NCBI GenBank assembly: GCA_014192545.1
Contig: BJHL01000005.1
Location: 155,916 to 219,915, forward strand
Direction: 5' to 3'
DNA length: 64,000 bases
Source: Phycisphaerae bacterium
GTDB taxonomy: Bacteria; Planctomycetota; Phycisphaerae; Phycisphaerales; UBA1924
The notes under the pieces: generated by a model
The model's input: the letters and a program-made list of their open reading frames with translations, nothing else
What the model was told of the DNA's origin: nothing
Database searches by the model: none
Part shown: positions 37,481-46,238 of the stretch, one piece after another
Layout of the letters: each line of letters opens with the position of its first letter
Position numbering within the stretch: the first letter of the stretch is position 1
Translations under genes and position numbers: made by a program

Positions 37481-38602
37481 ATGCATGTACTCCGGATGAT
37501 TGTGCATTCAAATATCGTCCTCGGCGCTTGCACATTGTGCGTGTCGGCGTTTGCGGCCGCCGCCGAGATTGACCCCGTCACAGGCATCGATCTGGTCACG
37601 ATCACTTCGCCCGGCAATCGGCCTTGGGTTGCGCCGCCTGGTGTGCCGCTGGGTGATGCGTCGGGCGTGGTTGATTACGAGTATCGCATCGGGCGCTCAG
37701 AGGTAACGAGCGCGCAGTGGGTCGAGTTTTTCAATGCGGCGTATGACCGGCCAGCGTCGGAGCGGCTGCCGTTTGTGCGTGTGCCGCAGTTTTGGGGTGG
37801 CATTGGCACAACGCCCAACACGCCCGGCGGCCAGCGATGGACCACCACTGCGCAGAGTGCTCTGTTGCCGGTTGGTGATATCAGTTGGCGGATGGCGGCG
37901 ATGTATTGCAACTGGTTGCACAACGGCAAGTCGCTGGACCGCAATGCGTTTTTGTCGGGCGCGTACGACGTCAGCACGTTTGGCGAATCGACGCCAGGCG
38001 ATGTGCGGACATGGACGGACCAGGCGGCACGCAGTCCGGGCGCGAGGTATTTCATACCGACGCGTAACGAATGGATGAAGGCGGCGCACTATGACCCCAA
38101 CAAGATCAACGCAGATGGCAGCGTTGGCGGTTGGTGGGTGTACAGCAATAGCAGTGACACGCCGTATGTTTATGGGCCGCCGGGCGCGATGGTGAATGGA
38201 CAACTCACCAACGCGAACGCGGGGTGGGTACGCGGCGGAGCGTTCGGTGATTTTGCCGACCCGTACACGGTGCAACTTGGGGCGTATTCGGCAACAAGCC
38301 CTTGGGGTCTGATTGATGTTGCGGGCGGAAGTGCTGAGTGGCTCGAAGATATTCGAGTGCTGCAAGGTGGTGCAGATCGTGTGCGGAGGTTTGATGGCTC
38401 GTACCGAAGCAGTTCACCAAGTTTGAGCGTTGTGTTGCTGGATACGCCGGGAGGGGTTGCTGGTGAGTACCCCAACATTCCAACATCTGAATTCGGCTTC
38501 CGTGTGGCAGCCGTTGTACCTGCACCAGCACCGTGCGTCGTGCTGGGAGCGGGTTTGTTCATGTACGGCGCACGTCGACGGCGGAGTACTGCGTGCCGTT
38601 AG
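37481..38602 (+). CDS. exported FGE/SUMF1-domain protein with PEP-CTERM-like tail
   Basis: 373 residues. ATG 37481 is chosen from AAAGGGG upstream. A signal peptide (VLGACTLCVSAFAAAAE) precedes a formylglycine-generating-enzyme-like fold: YRIGRSEVTSAQWVEFFNA, PVGDISWRMAAMYCNWLHN, RYFIPTRNEWMKAAHYDPNK and GLIDVAGGSAEWLEDI. Many FGE-like proteins of this type are not true sulfatase activators; the paired active-site Cys is not evident. The tail VVPAPAPCVVLGAGLFMYGARRRR is a hydrophobic helix plus Arg cluster, a PEP-CTERM-like sorting signal as in the phosphatase at 16717. The substrate is unknown. Confidence 0.85.
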   Translation: MHVLRMIVHSNIVLGACTLCVSAFAAAAEIDPVTGIDLVTITSPGNRPWVAPPGVPLGDASGVVDYEYRIGRSEVTSAQWVEFFNAAYDRPASERLPFVRVPQFWGGIGTTPNTPGGQRWTTTAQSALLPVGDISWRMAAMYCNWLHNGKSLDRNAFLSGAYDVSTFGESTPGDVRTWTDQAARSPGARYFIPTRNEWMKAAHYDPNKINADGSVGGWWVYSNSSDTPYVYGPPGAMVNGQLTNANAGWVRGGAFGDFADPYTVQLGAYSATSPWGLIDVAGGSAEWLEDIRVLQGGADRVRRFDGSYRSSSPSLSVVLLDTPGGVAGEYPNIPTSEFGFRVAAVVPAPAPCVVLGAGLFMYGARRRRSTACR

Positions 38603-38703
38603 TTGTGTCGCGCGGTGCGAGTTGAGCAGAACCTTTTTGATTGAACGCTTCATACTGTGTGGTGGAGCGTTGAGTGGTTTGTCATCTTTCAGAAACTTGG
38701 TCG

Positions 38704-40887
38704 TCAACGATTCAACTCGAACAGCGCGATGCCGTTTCCCCAAGTCATGATGGGTTTGCCCAGCTCCGTCGCCCATGTCTGCACGCGGCCCATGTCCAGG
38801 CGCGGGTCGAGGAAGCTGCTGCGGCGATAGCGGTCGAGTTCGCCCAGATTGATGAGCACGTGCGTGACGCCAGCGGTGCGGAGTGCGGGGGACCAGGTTG
38901 AGGCGTCGTCGTGTTTAGCGTTGGGAAGCGTGAAGAGCGGGTTGGTGTCGTACGTGGTGGAGTAGAGCGTGGGGCGAGCGAAATAGAGTGGCGCAGCGTC
39001 GCCTATGAGCAGCACGCGTGTGTCGATAGGGAGTTCGCGATTGACGAAGGCTTGCGGCGAGAGTTGATTTGCGGGGATGCGTGAGTCTGCGGGCAAACCC
39101 GCAAAATCCGTCGGAAGCACGAGTAGTGCGGAGGCCGGGCCGTGTTCGTTTTCGATGATGAGGGCGCGGATGAAGAACGTGGATTGGATGAGCAAGAGTG
39201 CGATCGCAAGTAAGGCTCGCGGCGGGGCCGAGCGTGTGAGGGCGAGCAATGTGGCCAGCGCGAGAGCACACGGAAGGGCGAGTGGCAGGAGGAAGCGGCT
39301 TTGAATGTGCGTAGCGAAGAGCCAGAGCAGGAACTGAGCGACCAGTGTGATGAAAATGGCTGTGGCGATGCTGCGGGCAGTGCGGTCGCGGCGGTGTGAG
39401 ATGACACAACAAGTCGCAGTAGCGAGCAACCCAGCGATGATGAGCAGGCCCCACTGAGGATTCGTGATGCCGCGCCAGGATGGGCGGACTGGGTCATTAT
39501 TGTCGGGGAAAATCGTGAGTTTCGCACGCTCGGCGAGCGAGCCGGTGAAGGTGTGCGACTGTTTGAAGCGAGTAACTTGCTCCGCGTTCCACCAGCCGGT
39601 GCCTTGTACGTCGTTGGCGAAAAGCGAGGCCGCGAAGGGGAAGACTGGGTTGCCTGTGGCGGCGGCGTTGCGGAGCATCCACGGGGCCAGGGTGAGCGTG
39701 CCGATGAGGGTTCCGAGTGCGAGGGCTTTGGCGATGACTGCGGGTTGCTCGCGACGCAACTGCGCGAGGAGGATGAGAGCGGCGGGGACGCCCACGAAGA
39801 GAATGGCGGTTGGCTTGATGCTCGCAGCAATGCCGACGAAGAGGGCGATGAGGACTGTACGAATAATCGGTGCGGTTTCGCTTAGCAGTACGAGGGCGAT
39901 GCATGCCGCAAAAAGCGCGACGCCTTGTTCGTTGTAACTCAGTGAGCCGGTGACGAGTGTCCAAGGGGTGAGCAGTAGCAGCGAAAACGTGAGGCCAGCG
40001 GCGGCGCGCGGATCGTCGGCGTTGAGTCGGATGGCGATGGCGTGGGCGACGCGTGCAGCGACGACGCAGGCAAGTAGCGCGAGCAGTGCGTGCAACTGCT
40101 GCGCGGCGATGAGGCTCATGCCTGCATCGTCCAGGATGCCTGGAGCCGCGGCGGTGAAACTGGGCGCACGGAGCCACGCGAGATGCGTGAATGCAGCTTC
40201 GAGATAACTGGGCAGGCCTGAGTAAACGTTGTGCGGAAGCGTTTCGATACGGCCCGTGAGCAGCCATTCTTTGGGTAGTTGCAGGTGATAACTGAGGGAG
40301 TCAAAGCCGCCGAATTCGCTGCGCCAGACGACGCCGGGCGGCAGGCAGGCAGCAGCGAGCAGGACGCCCGCGGCGATTGCGCCGGGAATGGCGTAGCGCG
40401 TTGCGAGGAAGAAGTCGTCGAAGGCGGTTGGTGAGGTGCGCAATGTTGCGATGAGGCGGCGAATCGCGGACACGAAGATCGTGAGTCCTGGCACCACGAT
40501 GAGCCAGGCAAAGAACGCGCCACGCGATCCACTGAGCAGGCCCAGCGCGCCAGCACCGTGCGAAAGCGTGAGCAGGATGCTCAGGCCCAGTCCGAACGGC
40601 ACCATGCGCGAGAGGCCTTCGACTTTCAGCATGCGCGCACAGGTCGTGCCGATGCTCATCGCGCTCGCAAGGTACACGGCGACCAGAAGGCCGGGCGACA
40701 GCCAGCGCTCGATGATGGTGAAAGTTCCCCACGCGAGCGACGAACCCAGTGATGCGAAGGCCGCAACGCCGAGCAAGATACACGCGAGAGCGATGAGCGT
40801 GACGCGGGTGGAAATGAGTGAATGTGTCGGCTGCGGGCTTTGCAAGCCTGACGGAGCGAGCGAATTGGGCGTGTCGCTGGTTTGCAA
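38704..40887 (-). CDS. GT-C type membrane protein, probable glycosyltransferase
   Basis: 727 residues with about 12-14 transmembrane helices. The first large periplasmic loop has WRSEFGGFDSLSYHLQLPKE and NVYSGLPSYLEAAFTHLAWL. This has the D-x-x-x-Y-H-L pattern of RgtA/DUF2029-like GT-C proteins that use polyprenyl-phosphate sugars. The soluble C-terminal ~130 residues are periplasmic. The start is TTG at 40887: an in-frame TGA lies two codons upstream and no other start codon exists nearby. It is divergent from the Fur-family gene with a 48-base gap, so the promoters must overlap. Confidence 0.75.
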   Translation of the reverse strand: MQTSDTPNSLAPSGLQSPQPTHSLISTRVTLIALACILLGVAAFASLGSSLAWGTFTIIERWLSPGLLVAVYLASAMSIGTTCARMLKVEGLSRMVPFGLGLSILLTLSHGAGALGLLSGSRGAFFAWLIVVPGLTIFVSAIRRLIATLRTSPTAFDDFFLATRYAIPGAIAAGVLLAAACLPPGVVWRSEFGGFDSLSYHLQLPKEWLLTGRIETLPHNVYSGLPSYLEAAFTHLAWLRAPSFTAAAPGILDDAGMSLIAAQQLHALLALLACVVAARVAHAIAIRLNADDPRAAAGLTFSLLLLTPWTLVTGSLSYNEQGVALFAACIALVLLSETAPIIRTVLIALFVGIAASIKPTAILFVGVPAALILLAQLRREQPAVIAKALALGTLIGTLTLAPWMLRNAAATGNPVFPFAASLFANDVQGTGWWNAEQVTRFKQSHTFTGSLAERAKLTIFPDNNDPVRPSWRGITNPQWGLLIIAGLLATATCCVISHRRDRTARSIATAIFITLVAQFLLWLFATHIQSRFLLPLALPCALALATLLALTRSAPPRALLAIALLLIQSTFFIRALIIENEHGPASALLVLPTDFAGLPADSRIPANQLSPQAFVNRELPIDTRVLLIGDAAPLYFARPTLYSTTYDTNPLFTLPNAKHDDASTWSPALRTAGVTHVLINLGELDRYRRSSFLDPRLDMGRVQTWATELGKPIMTWGNGIALFELNR

Positions 40888-40935
40888 GCGTCACTACAGT
40901 ACTCGCGTGCGGCTTGATGCGATGCGGCACGATGC

Positions 40936-41460
40936 ATGACGACTGGGAAACGACAACTTCAGCCGAAGAATTCGGCAAATGTGCAAGCCCATCTGCAAGC
41001 CAACACGCAGGCCGATGTACTCGCGGAGACGCTGGAGATCATCGAGCCGCTGTGTGCAGTGTTTCGGCGCAAGCTCAAGGCCGAGGGGCTCAAGTACACG
41101 CCTGAGCGGGCGCAGGTGCTGCACAGTGTGCTGAGTTTTGAGGCTCCGTTTATCGCCGAGCAGGCGATGGAGCATGTGCGCGCCGCGGGATTTGGCGTGA
41201 GTAAGGCCACGATGTATCGCACGCTGCGGCTGCTGATGGATGCGGGCATTGTGCAGCGAGTGCTGGTGACCGAAGAGCAGAGCTATTACCAAGTGACATA
41301 TGGCAAAACGCCAGCGGACTTGATCATTCGGCTGGATACGGGCGAGATTGTGGTGGTGGATGCACCGGAACTGATTGCGCTGCGCGAGCGGTTGTGCAAG
41401 GAGCATGGGCTCGTGGCGAAGGGGCACCGGTTGCATGTGTTTGCGGAGGCGCTGAAGTAG
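40936..41460 (+). CDS. Fur-family regulator lacking canonical metal ligands
   Basis: 174 residues. The winged-helix DNA-binding half (LKYTPERAQVLHSVLSFEA, SKATMYRTLRLLMDAGIVQR) matches Fur/Zur/PerR well. The dimerisation half keeps the fold (YQVTYGKTPADLIIRLDTGE, LRERLCKEHGLVAKGHRLHV). But the HHDH iron/zinc motif is replaced by KTPAD-type residues and both CxxC zinc cysteines are missing. His residues near the end (KEHG, GHRLH) remain. It may therefore sense a different metal or none. The 40-residue N-terminus is Gln/Ala-rich. Confidence 0.85.
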   Translation: MTTGKRQLQPKNSANVQAHLQANTQADVLAETLEIIEPLCAVFRRKLKAEGLKYTPERAQVLHSVLSFEAPFIAEQAMEHVRAAGFGVSKATMYRTLRLLMDAGIVQRVLVTEEQSYYQVTYGKTPADLIIRLDTGEIVVVDAPELIALRERLCKEHGLVAKGHRLHVFAEALK

Positions 41461-41494
41461 ACAAATTGCGGTGGACGTGATTGCAGATGCTTCG

Positions 41495-41518
41495 CCCAGG
41501 CTAAAAGCCTGGGCCACC
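41495..41518. repeat. AGGCTAAAAGCCT hairpin repeat, copy 1
   Basis: CCCAGGCT-AAA-AGCCTGGG followed by CCACC, a compact inverted repeat. Read on the minus strand it encodes the end of the TlyA-like protein (Gly-Gly-Pro-Gly-Phe-stop): the TAG stop is inside the hairpin. A second copy is at 42118-42141. Confidence 0.8.
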
Positions 41519-42112
41519 TGCGCTGCTGGCGTCGACAAGCGCCAACCACTCCGCATTCCCCTTGCTCTTCCCCGCCCCACCCGTGATTGGACTCTTCACA
41601 CAGGCCTTCGCGCCGATGCGTTGCGAAACTTCCATCGCTACGCGCTCAGCGTGCGATTCTTCCAGCACGCCGCCGCGGGGGAGGGCTTCGCCCAGGTCTT
41701 TGAGTTCGTAGTGAGGCTTGATGAGTGTGATGATGAGGCCCATGGGCTTGAGCCATTTGCTCGCGGCGGGCAGGACCAGTCGCTGGGGCGTCCAGCTTGC
41801 GTCGATGGTGATGAGATCGACGCCGGTTGCGTCAACAACTTCACGTGGCGGCTTAGCGTGCAGGCAGTTGGTGCGTTCCATCACGACAACGCGCTGGTCT
41901 TTGCGAAGTATCCATGCGAGTTCGCCGTACGCGGTGTCGATGGCGTAAACCTTTGCGGCTCCGTGCAGCAGCATGCAATGCGTGAAGCCGCCTGTGCTGC
42001 AGCCGAAGTCGGCGCAGGTGAAGTTGGTGATGTTCAGGGCAAACTCACGCAGGGCGTGCTGGAGTTTCAGGCCGCCGCGAGAGACGTAAGGATTGACTGG
42101 ATCGCCAGACAT
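41501..42112 (-). CDS. TlyA/FtsJ-like rRNA 2'-O-methyltransferase without S4 domain
   Basis: 203 residues. A SAM-dependent RrmJ-fold methyltransferase of the TlyA/haemolysin type. The N-terminus NPYVSRGGLKLQHALREF is the conserved linker that normally follows an S4 RNA-binding domain, which is absent here. SAM motif ADFGCSTGGFTHCML (about 33-47), AIDTAYGEL, LITIDASW and LIITLIKPHYE complete the K-D-K-E type catalytic frame. It probably methylates rRNA ribose. The stop codon comes from a dispersed hairpin repeat. It lies 11 bases after lpxI in the same direction. Confidence 0.85.
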   Translation of the reverse strand: MSGDPVNPYVSRGGLKLQHALREFALNITNFTCADFGCSTGGFTHCMLLHGAAKVYAIDTAYGELAWILRKDQRVVVMERTNCLHAKPPREVVDATGVDLITIDASWTPQRLVLPAASKWLKPMGLIITLIKPHYELKDLGEALPRGGVLEESHAERVAMEVSQRIGAKACVKSPITGGAGKSKGNAEWLALVDASSAGGPGF

Positions 42113-42117
42113 TCGCG

Positions 42118-42141
42118 AACAGGCTAAAAGCCTGTTCCACC
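42118..42141. repeat. AGGCTAAAAGCCT hairpin repeat, copy 2
   Basis: AACAGGCT-AAA-AGCCTGTT followed by CCACC. Same architecture as 41495-41518, with outer stem bases changed on both sides so that pairing is kept. On the minus strand it provides the last codons and TAG stop of lpxI (Gly-Gly-Thr-Gly-Phe-stop). Confidence 0.8.
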
Positions 42142-43182
42142 GGAATCAACGCGCTTGCTGCGTGCATTTACGGGGAGTTTGAGTTCGGCGATGGTGTCGG
42201 CAGCGAGTGCGAGTTCACGCTCGGTTTCTTGCAGCGGTTCAACGCCCACGATGGCGATGCCGAATTTGTCGGCAAGACGAACCATCTCGTCTTTTTCGAG
42301 CATGATGACTTCGCCCGCAGCGAGCGCGAGGCAGCCAGCGCCAGCAGCATGCAGCGTGCGAATGGTGTTGACGCCCACGGTGGGAACGTCGCTGCGTTTG
42401 TCGTGACCCAAGCGAGCGGCTTTGCAGAGTGTCCAGCCTTTGAGGCGACAGAGGCGACCGGCACGTTCGATCATGCGATCGGTGCCTTCGATAGCTTCGA
42501 CAGCGATGATGTCGCGATCGCGCACAGCGATACTTTGGCCGATGTCGAGCCGGAGCAAGTGGCTCATGGTGGGCCAGGCGAAGTCGATGTCGCCGCGTTG
42601 CTGCGGAGTGGGTTGCGTGAGCGTCATGACGCCGCGCGTGCTCATTTCGTCGGGAATGGGCGCGGTGCTGTCGAGAAGTTGCACGCCCCAGCGATCGAGT
42701 TCGTCGGCGACGACGCGAAGCAGCGCGTGGCTGCGGCGGTCTTTGCGGAGGGTTTTGTACCAGCCTTTGACAGTTGCAAGATCCGGCGGATGCTTGAACA
42801 GCCGCATCGGGTCGTACATCAGCTTGGCTTTGTCAACTTTGCCCACCATGATTGCGTGATGAACGCCCATGCGGCTGAGGGTTTTTCCCCAGCTTCCAAG
42901 GCGTAGCACGCCGACTTCGCGAAAGGTCGAGCAGAGGTTGGGCAGGTCGTTGTCAAACTGGCCGGCAAGGCCCAGGCCATGCACGGGGTGGCCTGCGGCA
43001 CGCAGGTTCTTGGCGATGAGCATGGGCAGGCCGCCGCCGCCAGCGATGAGGCCGATGGGCGAGCTGGCGGACGGAAGATTGTTCAGGATTGTGACCGAGG
43101 ACTGCACCGACGGCGTGCCGCTACCGGTCACGCGCGCGGGCGTGAGATCGGGGCGAGACGGGTTGGTGGGCAGTGCACTCAT
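42124..43182 (-). CDS. lpxI: UDP-2,3-diacylglucosamine diphosphatase LpxI
   Basis: 352 residues. It hydrolyses UDP-2,3-diacylglucosamine to lipid X in lipid A synthesis. Family features are PIGLIAGGGGLPMLIAKNLR at the start of the fold, FREVGVLRLGSWGKTLSRMG, and the C-terminal DUF1009 catalytic part (AVRDRDIIAVEAIEGTDRMI, RSDVPTVGVNTIRTLHAAG, VIMLEKDEMVRLADKFGI). Residues 1-40 are a non-conserved extension; a start nearer residue 42 is possible. The final residues and stop come from a dispersed hairpin repeat. Together with lptD it supports an LPS-bearing outer membrane. Confidence 0.92.
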   Translation of the reverse strand: MSALPTNPSRPDLTPARVTGSGTPSVQSSVTILNNLPSASSPIGLIAGGGGLPMLIAKNLRAAGHPVHGLGLAGQFDNDLPNLCSTFREVGVLRLGSWGKTLSRMGVHHAIMVGKVDKAKLMYDPMRLFKHPPDLATVKGWYKTLRKDRRSHALLRVVADELDRWGVQLLDSTAPIPDEMSTRGVMTLTQPTPQQRGDIDFAWPTMSHLLRLDIGQSIAVRDRDIIAVEAIEGTDRMIERAGRLCRLKGWTLCKAARLGHDKRSDVPTVGVNTIRTLHAAGAGCLALAAGEVIMLEKDEMVRLADKFGIAIVGVEPLQETERELALAADTIAELKLPVNARSKRVDSGGTGF

Positions 43183-43430
43183 GAATGAGGCCGGAAGAAA
43201 CCGGTGAAAAGACTAACGACAGCGTAGTGGGGAAAAGGTAGTGGTCACAAGCATAACGCAAGTTCCTTGCGGCTTCAAATGTTGCGAGCGCAATGTTTGG
43301 TGTATGCCAGGTATTTATTGACCTCCAGCCAACAATTGTGGAAAAGTGCGATGAACTCGGACGGACAAGCAAGCCAAGCTAGCCCAGCCCATACTCATCG
43401 ACCAATGCCCATGTCGCCGATTGATTTCGC

Positions 43431-43727
43431 GTGAGCGATTCTCGACGAGCCAAGCCGCTACGTATTCCGCTGGACATCATCGCGGGCGATGATGCGTTCC
43501 GGCAGCCTTCCCGCAGCGACAAGCCGCAAGAGGGACGTGAAAGGCCCGACGCATCCGGAAAGCCGTTCCTGATGGTGTGGTTCAAGTGCGCGGCGTCGTA
43601 CCAGAAGGTGTTTCGCAATCCCGACGCGACCTGTTACGTGGCGCGATGCCCCAAGTGCGCGAAGACGATGGAGTTTGCGGTGGGCAACGGCGGGCAGTCG
43701 CGGCGGATGTTTGAGGTGAGTTGCTAG
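43431..43727 (+). CDS. small conserved zinc-ribbon-like protein
   Basis: 98 residues, GTG start at 43431. The C-terminal 50 residues (LMVWFKCAASYQKVFRNPDA, CPKCAKTMEFAVGNGGQSRR) contain a Cys pair CPKC and an additional Cys. This pattern resembles small planctomycete hypothetical proteins known to me only from memory. Basic, with no signal peptide. The function is unknown. Cysteines suggest one bound zinc or an incomplete ribbon. Confidence 0.6.
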   Translation: MSDSRRAKPLRIPLDIIAGDDAFRQPSRSDKPQEGRERPDASGKPFLMVWFKCAASYQKVFRNPDATCYVARCPKCAKTMEFAVGNGGQSRRMFEVSC

Positions 43728-43808
43728 GGCTGAGGGCGAGTACCCGTTCTTGTGGCTATCGAGGAAGTCTCGTGCGCTTTGGGTAGCATGCGGACGAGCG
43801 GCCTCGCA

Positions 43809-44321
43809 TTAAGGTCTGACAAGATAGAGCCGACCCTCCAAGATGCACGTGGCTTGGAACTCGGCGAGGGTGCAGCGCACATCGCCCTTGCCGGGATACA
43901 TCGAGGTTTTGTCCTCTTTCGTGCTGGGCCATTCGACAAGGACGGCGCATGCGCCGACGCTTGCAACGATCTGAGCGATCACAGTGGGGATTGGGTCACG
44001 GAAGGTGCCCGGCGCGGCAGGGCCGGTATTTTCAATTACTTGACGAGCTGCGCGATGGGCTTTGCTCTGTGACCAGCCTTTGGCGAGGTACTTCTGAATA
44101 ATCTGGTCGAAGTCGGTGGCGGGCTTTACTCGCGGAGGGTCGTAACTGCCACAAGCGCAGCCTTTCGCGGGCGTCGAATGGAAGCACAATGCTCGCGTGT
44201 GGGGATAAAGGGGATGAGATTTGGGGATGTGGGCCGGCGCATGGCTGAAATGGGGCCAGGTTTGCTGGTTGAACCAGTTGGCGTGGGAAGATGGGACGGC
44301 AATGTGAATGAAGTGGCACAT
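43809..44321 (-). CDS. hypothetical protein
   Basis: 170 residues. The first ~60 residues are His/Pro/Ser-rich and not coding-like, so the true start may lie further in. From residue 64 (RVKPATDFDQIIQKYLAKGW, SQSKAHRAARQVIENTG, TVIAQIVASVGACAVLVEWP, SMYPGKGDVRCTLAEFQATC) the sequence looks like a genuine small alpha/beta domain. No family is recognised. It is convergent with the preceding small zinc-ribbon gene. Confidence 0.45.
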   Translation of the reverse strand: MCHFIHIAVPSSHANWFNQQTWPHFSHAPAHIPKSHPLYPHTRALCFHSTPAKGCACGSYDPPRVKPATDFDQIIQKYLAKGWSQSKAHRAARQVIENTGPAAPGTFRDPIPTVIAQIVASVGACAVLVEWPSTKEDKTSMYPGKGDVRCTLAEFQATCILEGRLYLVRP

Positions 44322-44485
44322 GGCGGCATGCGGGTTTTCGTGCGTCCAGCCGGGACGGGCGGGCTTCCTCGATTGGCCCCGAATTTGCGTTGAGGATATT
44401 TCAAGAAATTGAGGCAGATTGGTGAACTGTAGTTTCGATTGGTTCGATGACGCGGGCGTTAGCTGGATTTGCGGACGGCACCCCT

Positions 44486-44812
44486 ATGAAGAACGTGCGA
44501 TTTGATTTAGTGAGGTCGTCGGGAGCGATGTTTGGGCTCGCCGGGTTCGCTGTCGCTTGTGTCAGCGGGCTGCTGTGGGAGATGTCCGCGACGGCGACCC
44601 TGTCGCGTGGACTGACGGCAATTGTGGTGTGTCACTTCGTGGGATCGATTGCGGGGAGCGTTCTGGAGAAGCTGGTGCGAGAGCACAACGCGGCGTACGA
44701 GGCAAGCAAGGCGATTCCGCAATTGTTGCGTATTGCGAATGGCGACGCGCAAACTACTACGGGTGGTGGTGGGGGCAAGGGTCGCGCTATAGGTGGGGAT
44801 GGGGGGGTATGA
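44486..44812 (+). CDS. small membrane protein upstream of fliA
   Basis: 108 residues with two hydrophobic helices (AMFGLAGFAVACVSGLLWEM and GLTAIVVCHFVGSIAGSVLE), a short charged segment and a Gly-rich tail. ATG 44486 (MKNVRFDL) is preferred; ATG 44447 would add 13 residues. It lies in the same direction as fliA, whose own promoter sits between them. Possibly an accessory membrane protein of the flagellar regulon, but this is only positional. Confidence 0.5.
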   Translation: MKNVRFDLVRSSGAMFGLAGFAVACVSGLLWEMSATATLSRGLTAIVVCHFVGSIAGSVLEKLVREHNAAYEASKAIPQLLRIANGDAQTTTGGGGGKGRAIGGDGGV

Positions 44813-44870
44813 GCCTGCTGAACAATGATGCGAAAAACGTGTGAAAAAGTGCATGAACTCGAAAGAGGGC

Positions 44871-44900
44871 TTGCACAAACGTCGGAGCGTTCGGTATACT
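44871..44900 (+). promoter_or_regulatory. sigma70-type promoter of fliA
   Basis: TTGCAC (44871-44876) and TATACT (44895-44900) with an 18-base spacer. It predicts a start near 44907 and a leader of about 110 bases before the fliA ATG at 45019. Confidence 0.75.
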
Positions 44901-45018
44901 CGGGCCACCTGAAGTTTCAAGGATGAAGCCCAAGGTGTGCCCGACGCATGGATCGCGGAAGGCAGATGGTTTTCCTGCTCGGGGAAGACCGACAAATTTA
45001 AGGTTCAAGGAGAGGACC

Positions 45019-45885
45019 ATGGCCAGCGTCAAAGCCGGCATTCGCGGAACACGGTCGCAGTGGTGCGCGTCGCGCATCAACGGCGAAGTGAAAGTGAAGA
45101 CCAAGTTCGATCGGATGGCTATCAACACGGTGTGGGTGAAGTACCAAGCCACGCGTGACGAAGACATTCGCAATTTTCTCATGGAGAAGTTCCTGCCGCT
45201 CGTCCGCTACAACGCGGAACGAATCCACACGCGCCTGCCCGACGAGGTGGACGTGGAGGATTTGATGAGCGCGGGCGTCTTCGGACTGATGGACGCGATT
45301 GACGCATTTGACCTTGAGCGCAAGGTGAAATTCGAGACGTATTGTGCGCCGCGTATTCGCGGGGCGATTCTCGATGAGCTGCGCAGCATGGACTGGGTGC
45401 CTCGCTTGGTGCGGCATCGCAGCAGCAAGGTGGACCAGGCCCGGCAGGAGATCGAGAAGCGCGAAGGTCGGCCAGCGACTGAGCTTGAAGTCATGAACAC
45501 GCTGGGCGTGGATGGCGAAGAGTTTGACAAGCTGACGCGCGATAGCAAGGCTGTGACGACGCGAAGCCTGAGCGCTCGGACATTTGCCAGCGACAATGGC
45601 AGTGGCCGCGAAGTGCGTGAGATTGATGTGATTCGCGATGAAAGCCAGGCGAATCCGCTGACGGAAATGCAAGGCAAGGACCTGAAGGAACTGCTGACCA
45701 AGGGCCTGAGCCGGGCCGAGCGGCTGATCATCGTGCTGTATTACTACGAAGGCATGACGATGAAGGAAATCGGCGCGACGCTGGATTTAAGCGAAAGCCG
45801 AGTGAGCCAGATGCATAGCTCGATCTTGGCAAGGCTCAAGGCACAAATGCAGCACCGAGAGCGTGAGCTTGAGCCGGTGGAGTGA
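45019..45885 (+). CDS. fliA: flagellar/motility sigma factor FliA (sigma28)
   Basis: 288 residues. A group 3 sigma factor with region 2 (EKFLPLVRYNAERIHTRLPD, VDVEDLMSAGVFGLMDAIDA, KVKFETYCAPRIRGAILDEL, RSMDWVPR), region 3 and region 4 (LSRAERLIIVLYYYEGMTMK, EIGATLDLSESRVSQMHSSI). The signature LRSMDWVPRLVR marks FliA/WhiG. ATG 45019 is fixed by AAGGAGAGG four bases upstream; the frame extends upstream to 44923 without support. Its likely antagonist, an FlgM-like protein, is encoded at 18754. It ends at a bidirectional terminator. Confidence 0.93.
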   Translation: MASVKAGIRGTRSQWCASRINGEVKVKTKFDRMAINTVWVKYQATRDEDIRNFLMEKFLPLVRYNAERIHTRLPDEVDVEDLMSAGVFGLMDAIDAFDLERKVKFETYCAPRIRGAILDELRSMDWVPRLVRHRSSKVDQARQEIEKREGRPATELEVMNTLGVDGEEFDKLTRDSKAVTTRSLSARTFASDNGSGREVREIDVIRDESQANPLTEMQGKDLKELLTKGLSRAERLIIVLYYYEGMTMKEIGATLDLSESRVSQMHSSILARLKAQMQHRERELEPVE

Positions 45886-45925
45886 GTCGGTTGGTGGAGT
45901 GATTTGTAAGGCAAACTGCGAATGA

Positions 45926-45954
45926 AAAAACGCCCCGTCATGCGGGGCGTTTTC
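45926..45954. terminator. bidirectional terminator between fliA and rpsR
   Basis: ACGCCCCG and CGGGGCGT pair around TCATG (45930-45950). It is preceded by a run of six A and followed by TTTTC, so it can end fliA on the + strand and rpsR on the - strand. Confidence 0.9.
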
Positions 45955-45995
45955 TATTTCTCGATTGTGAGTTACAGGCTCTGTGCGTAATGCGT

Positions 45996-46238
45996 TCAGA
46001 GCGTCGCGCTGGTGTAAGGCAGCAGTGCCATGAAGCGGGCGCGCTTGATGGCTTGGCTGAGCATGCGTTGTTCGCGGGCGCTGGTGCTCAGGCGCTTGCG
46101 GCCCAGGATCTTGCCATTGGGGCTCATCAGGCGGCGGAGGTTTTCGACATCCTTCCAGTCAACGATGACGGTGCCCTTGGCATTGGTGTTGGTGATGCGG
46201 GGCTTGGTGGGATTGCCGAAACGCTGGAACTTGCTCAT
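45996..46238 (-). CDS. rpsR: 30S ribosomal protein S18
   Basis: 80 residues. A 30S platform protein next to S6. Typical core: VIVDWKDVENLRRLMSPNGK, ILGRKRLSTSAREQRMLSQA, IKRARFMALLPYTS. Standard length. It is a stand-alone gene: the usual neighbours (rpsF, ssb, rplI) are not adjacent. Confidence 0.95.
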   Translation of the reverse strand: MSKFQRFGNPTKPRITNTNAKGTVIVDWKDVENLRRLMSPNGKILGRKRLSTSAREQRMLSQAIKRARFMALLPYTSATL

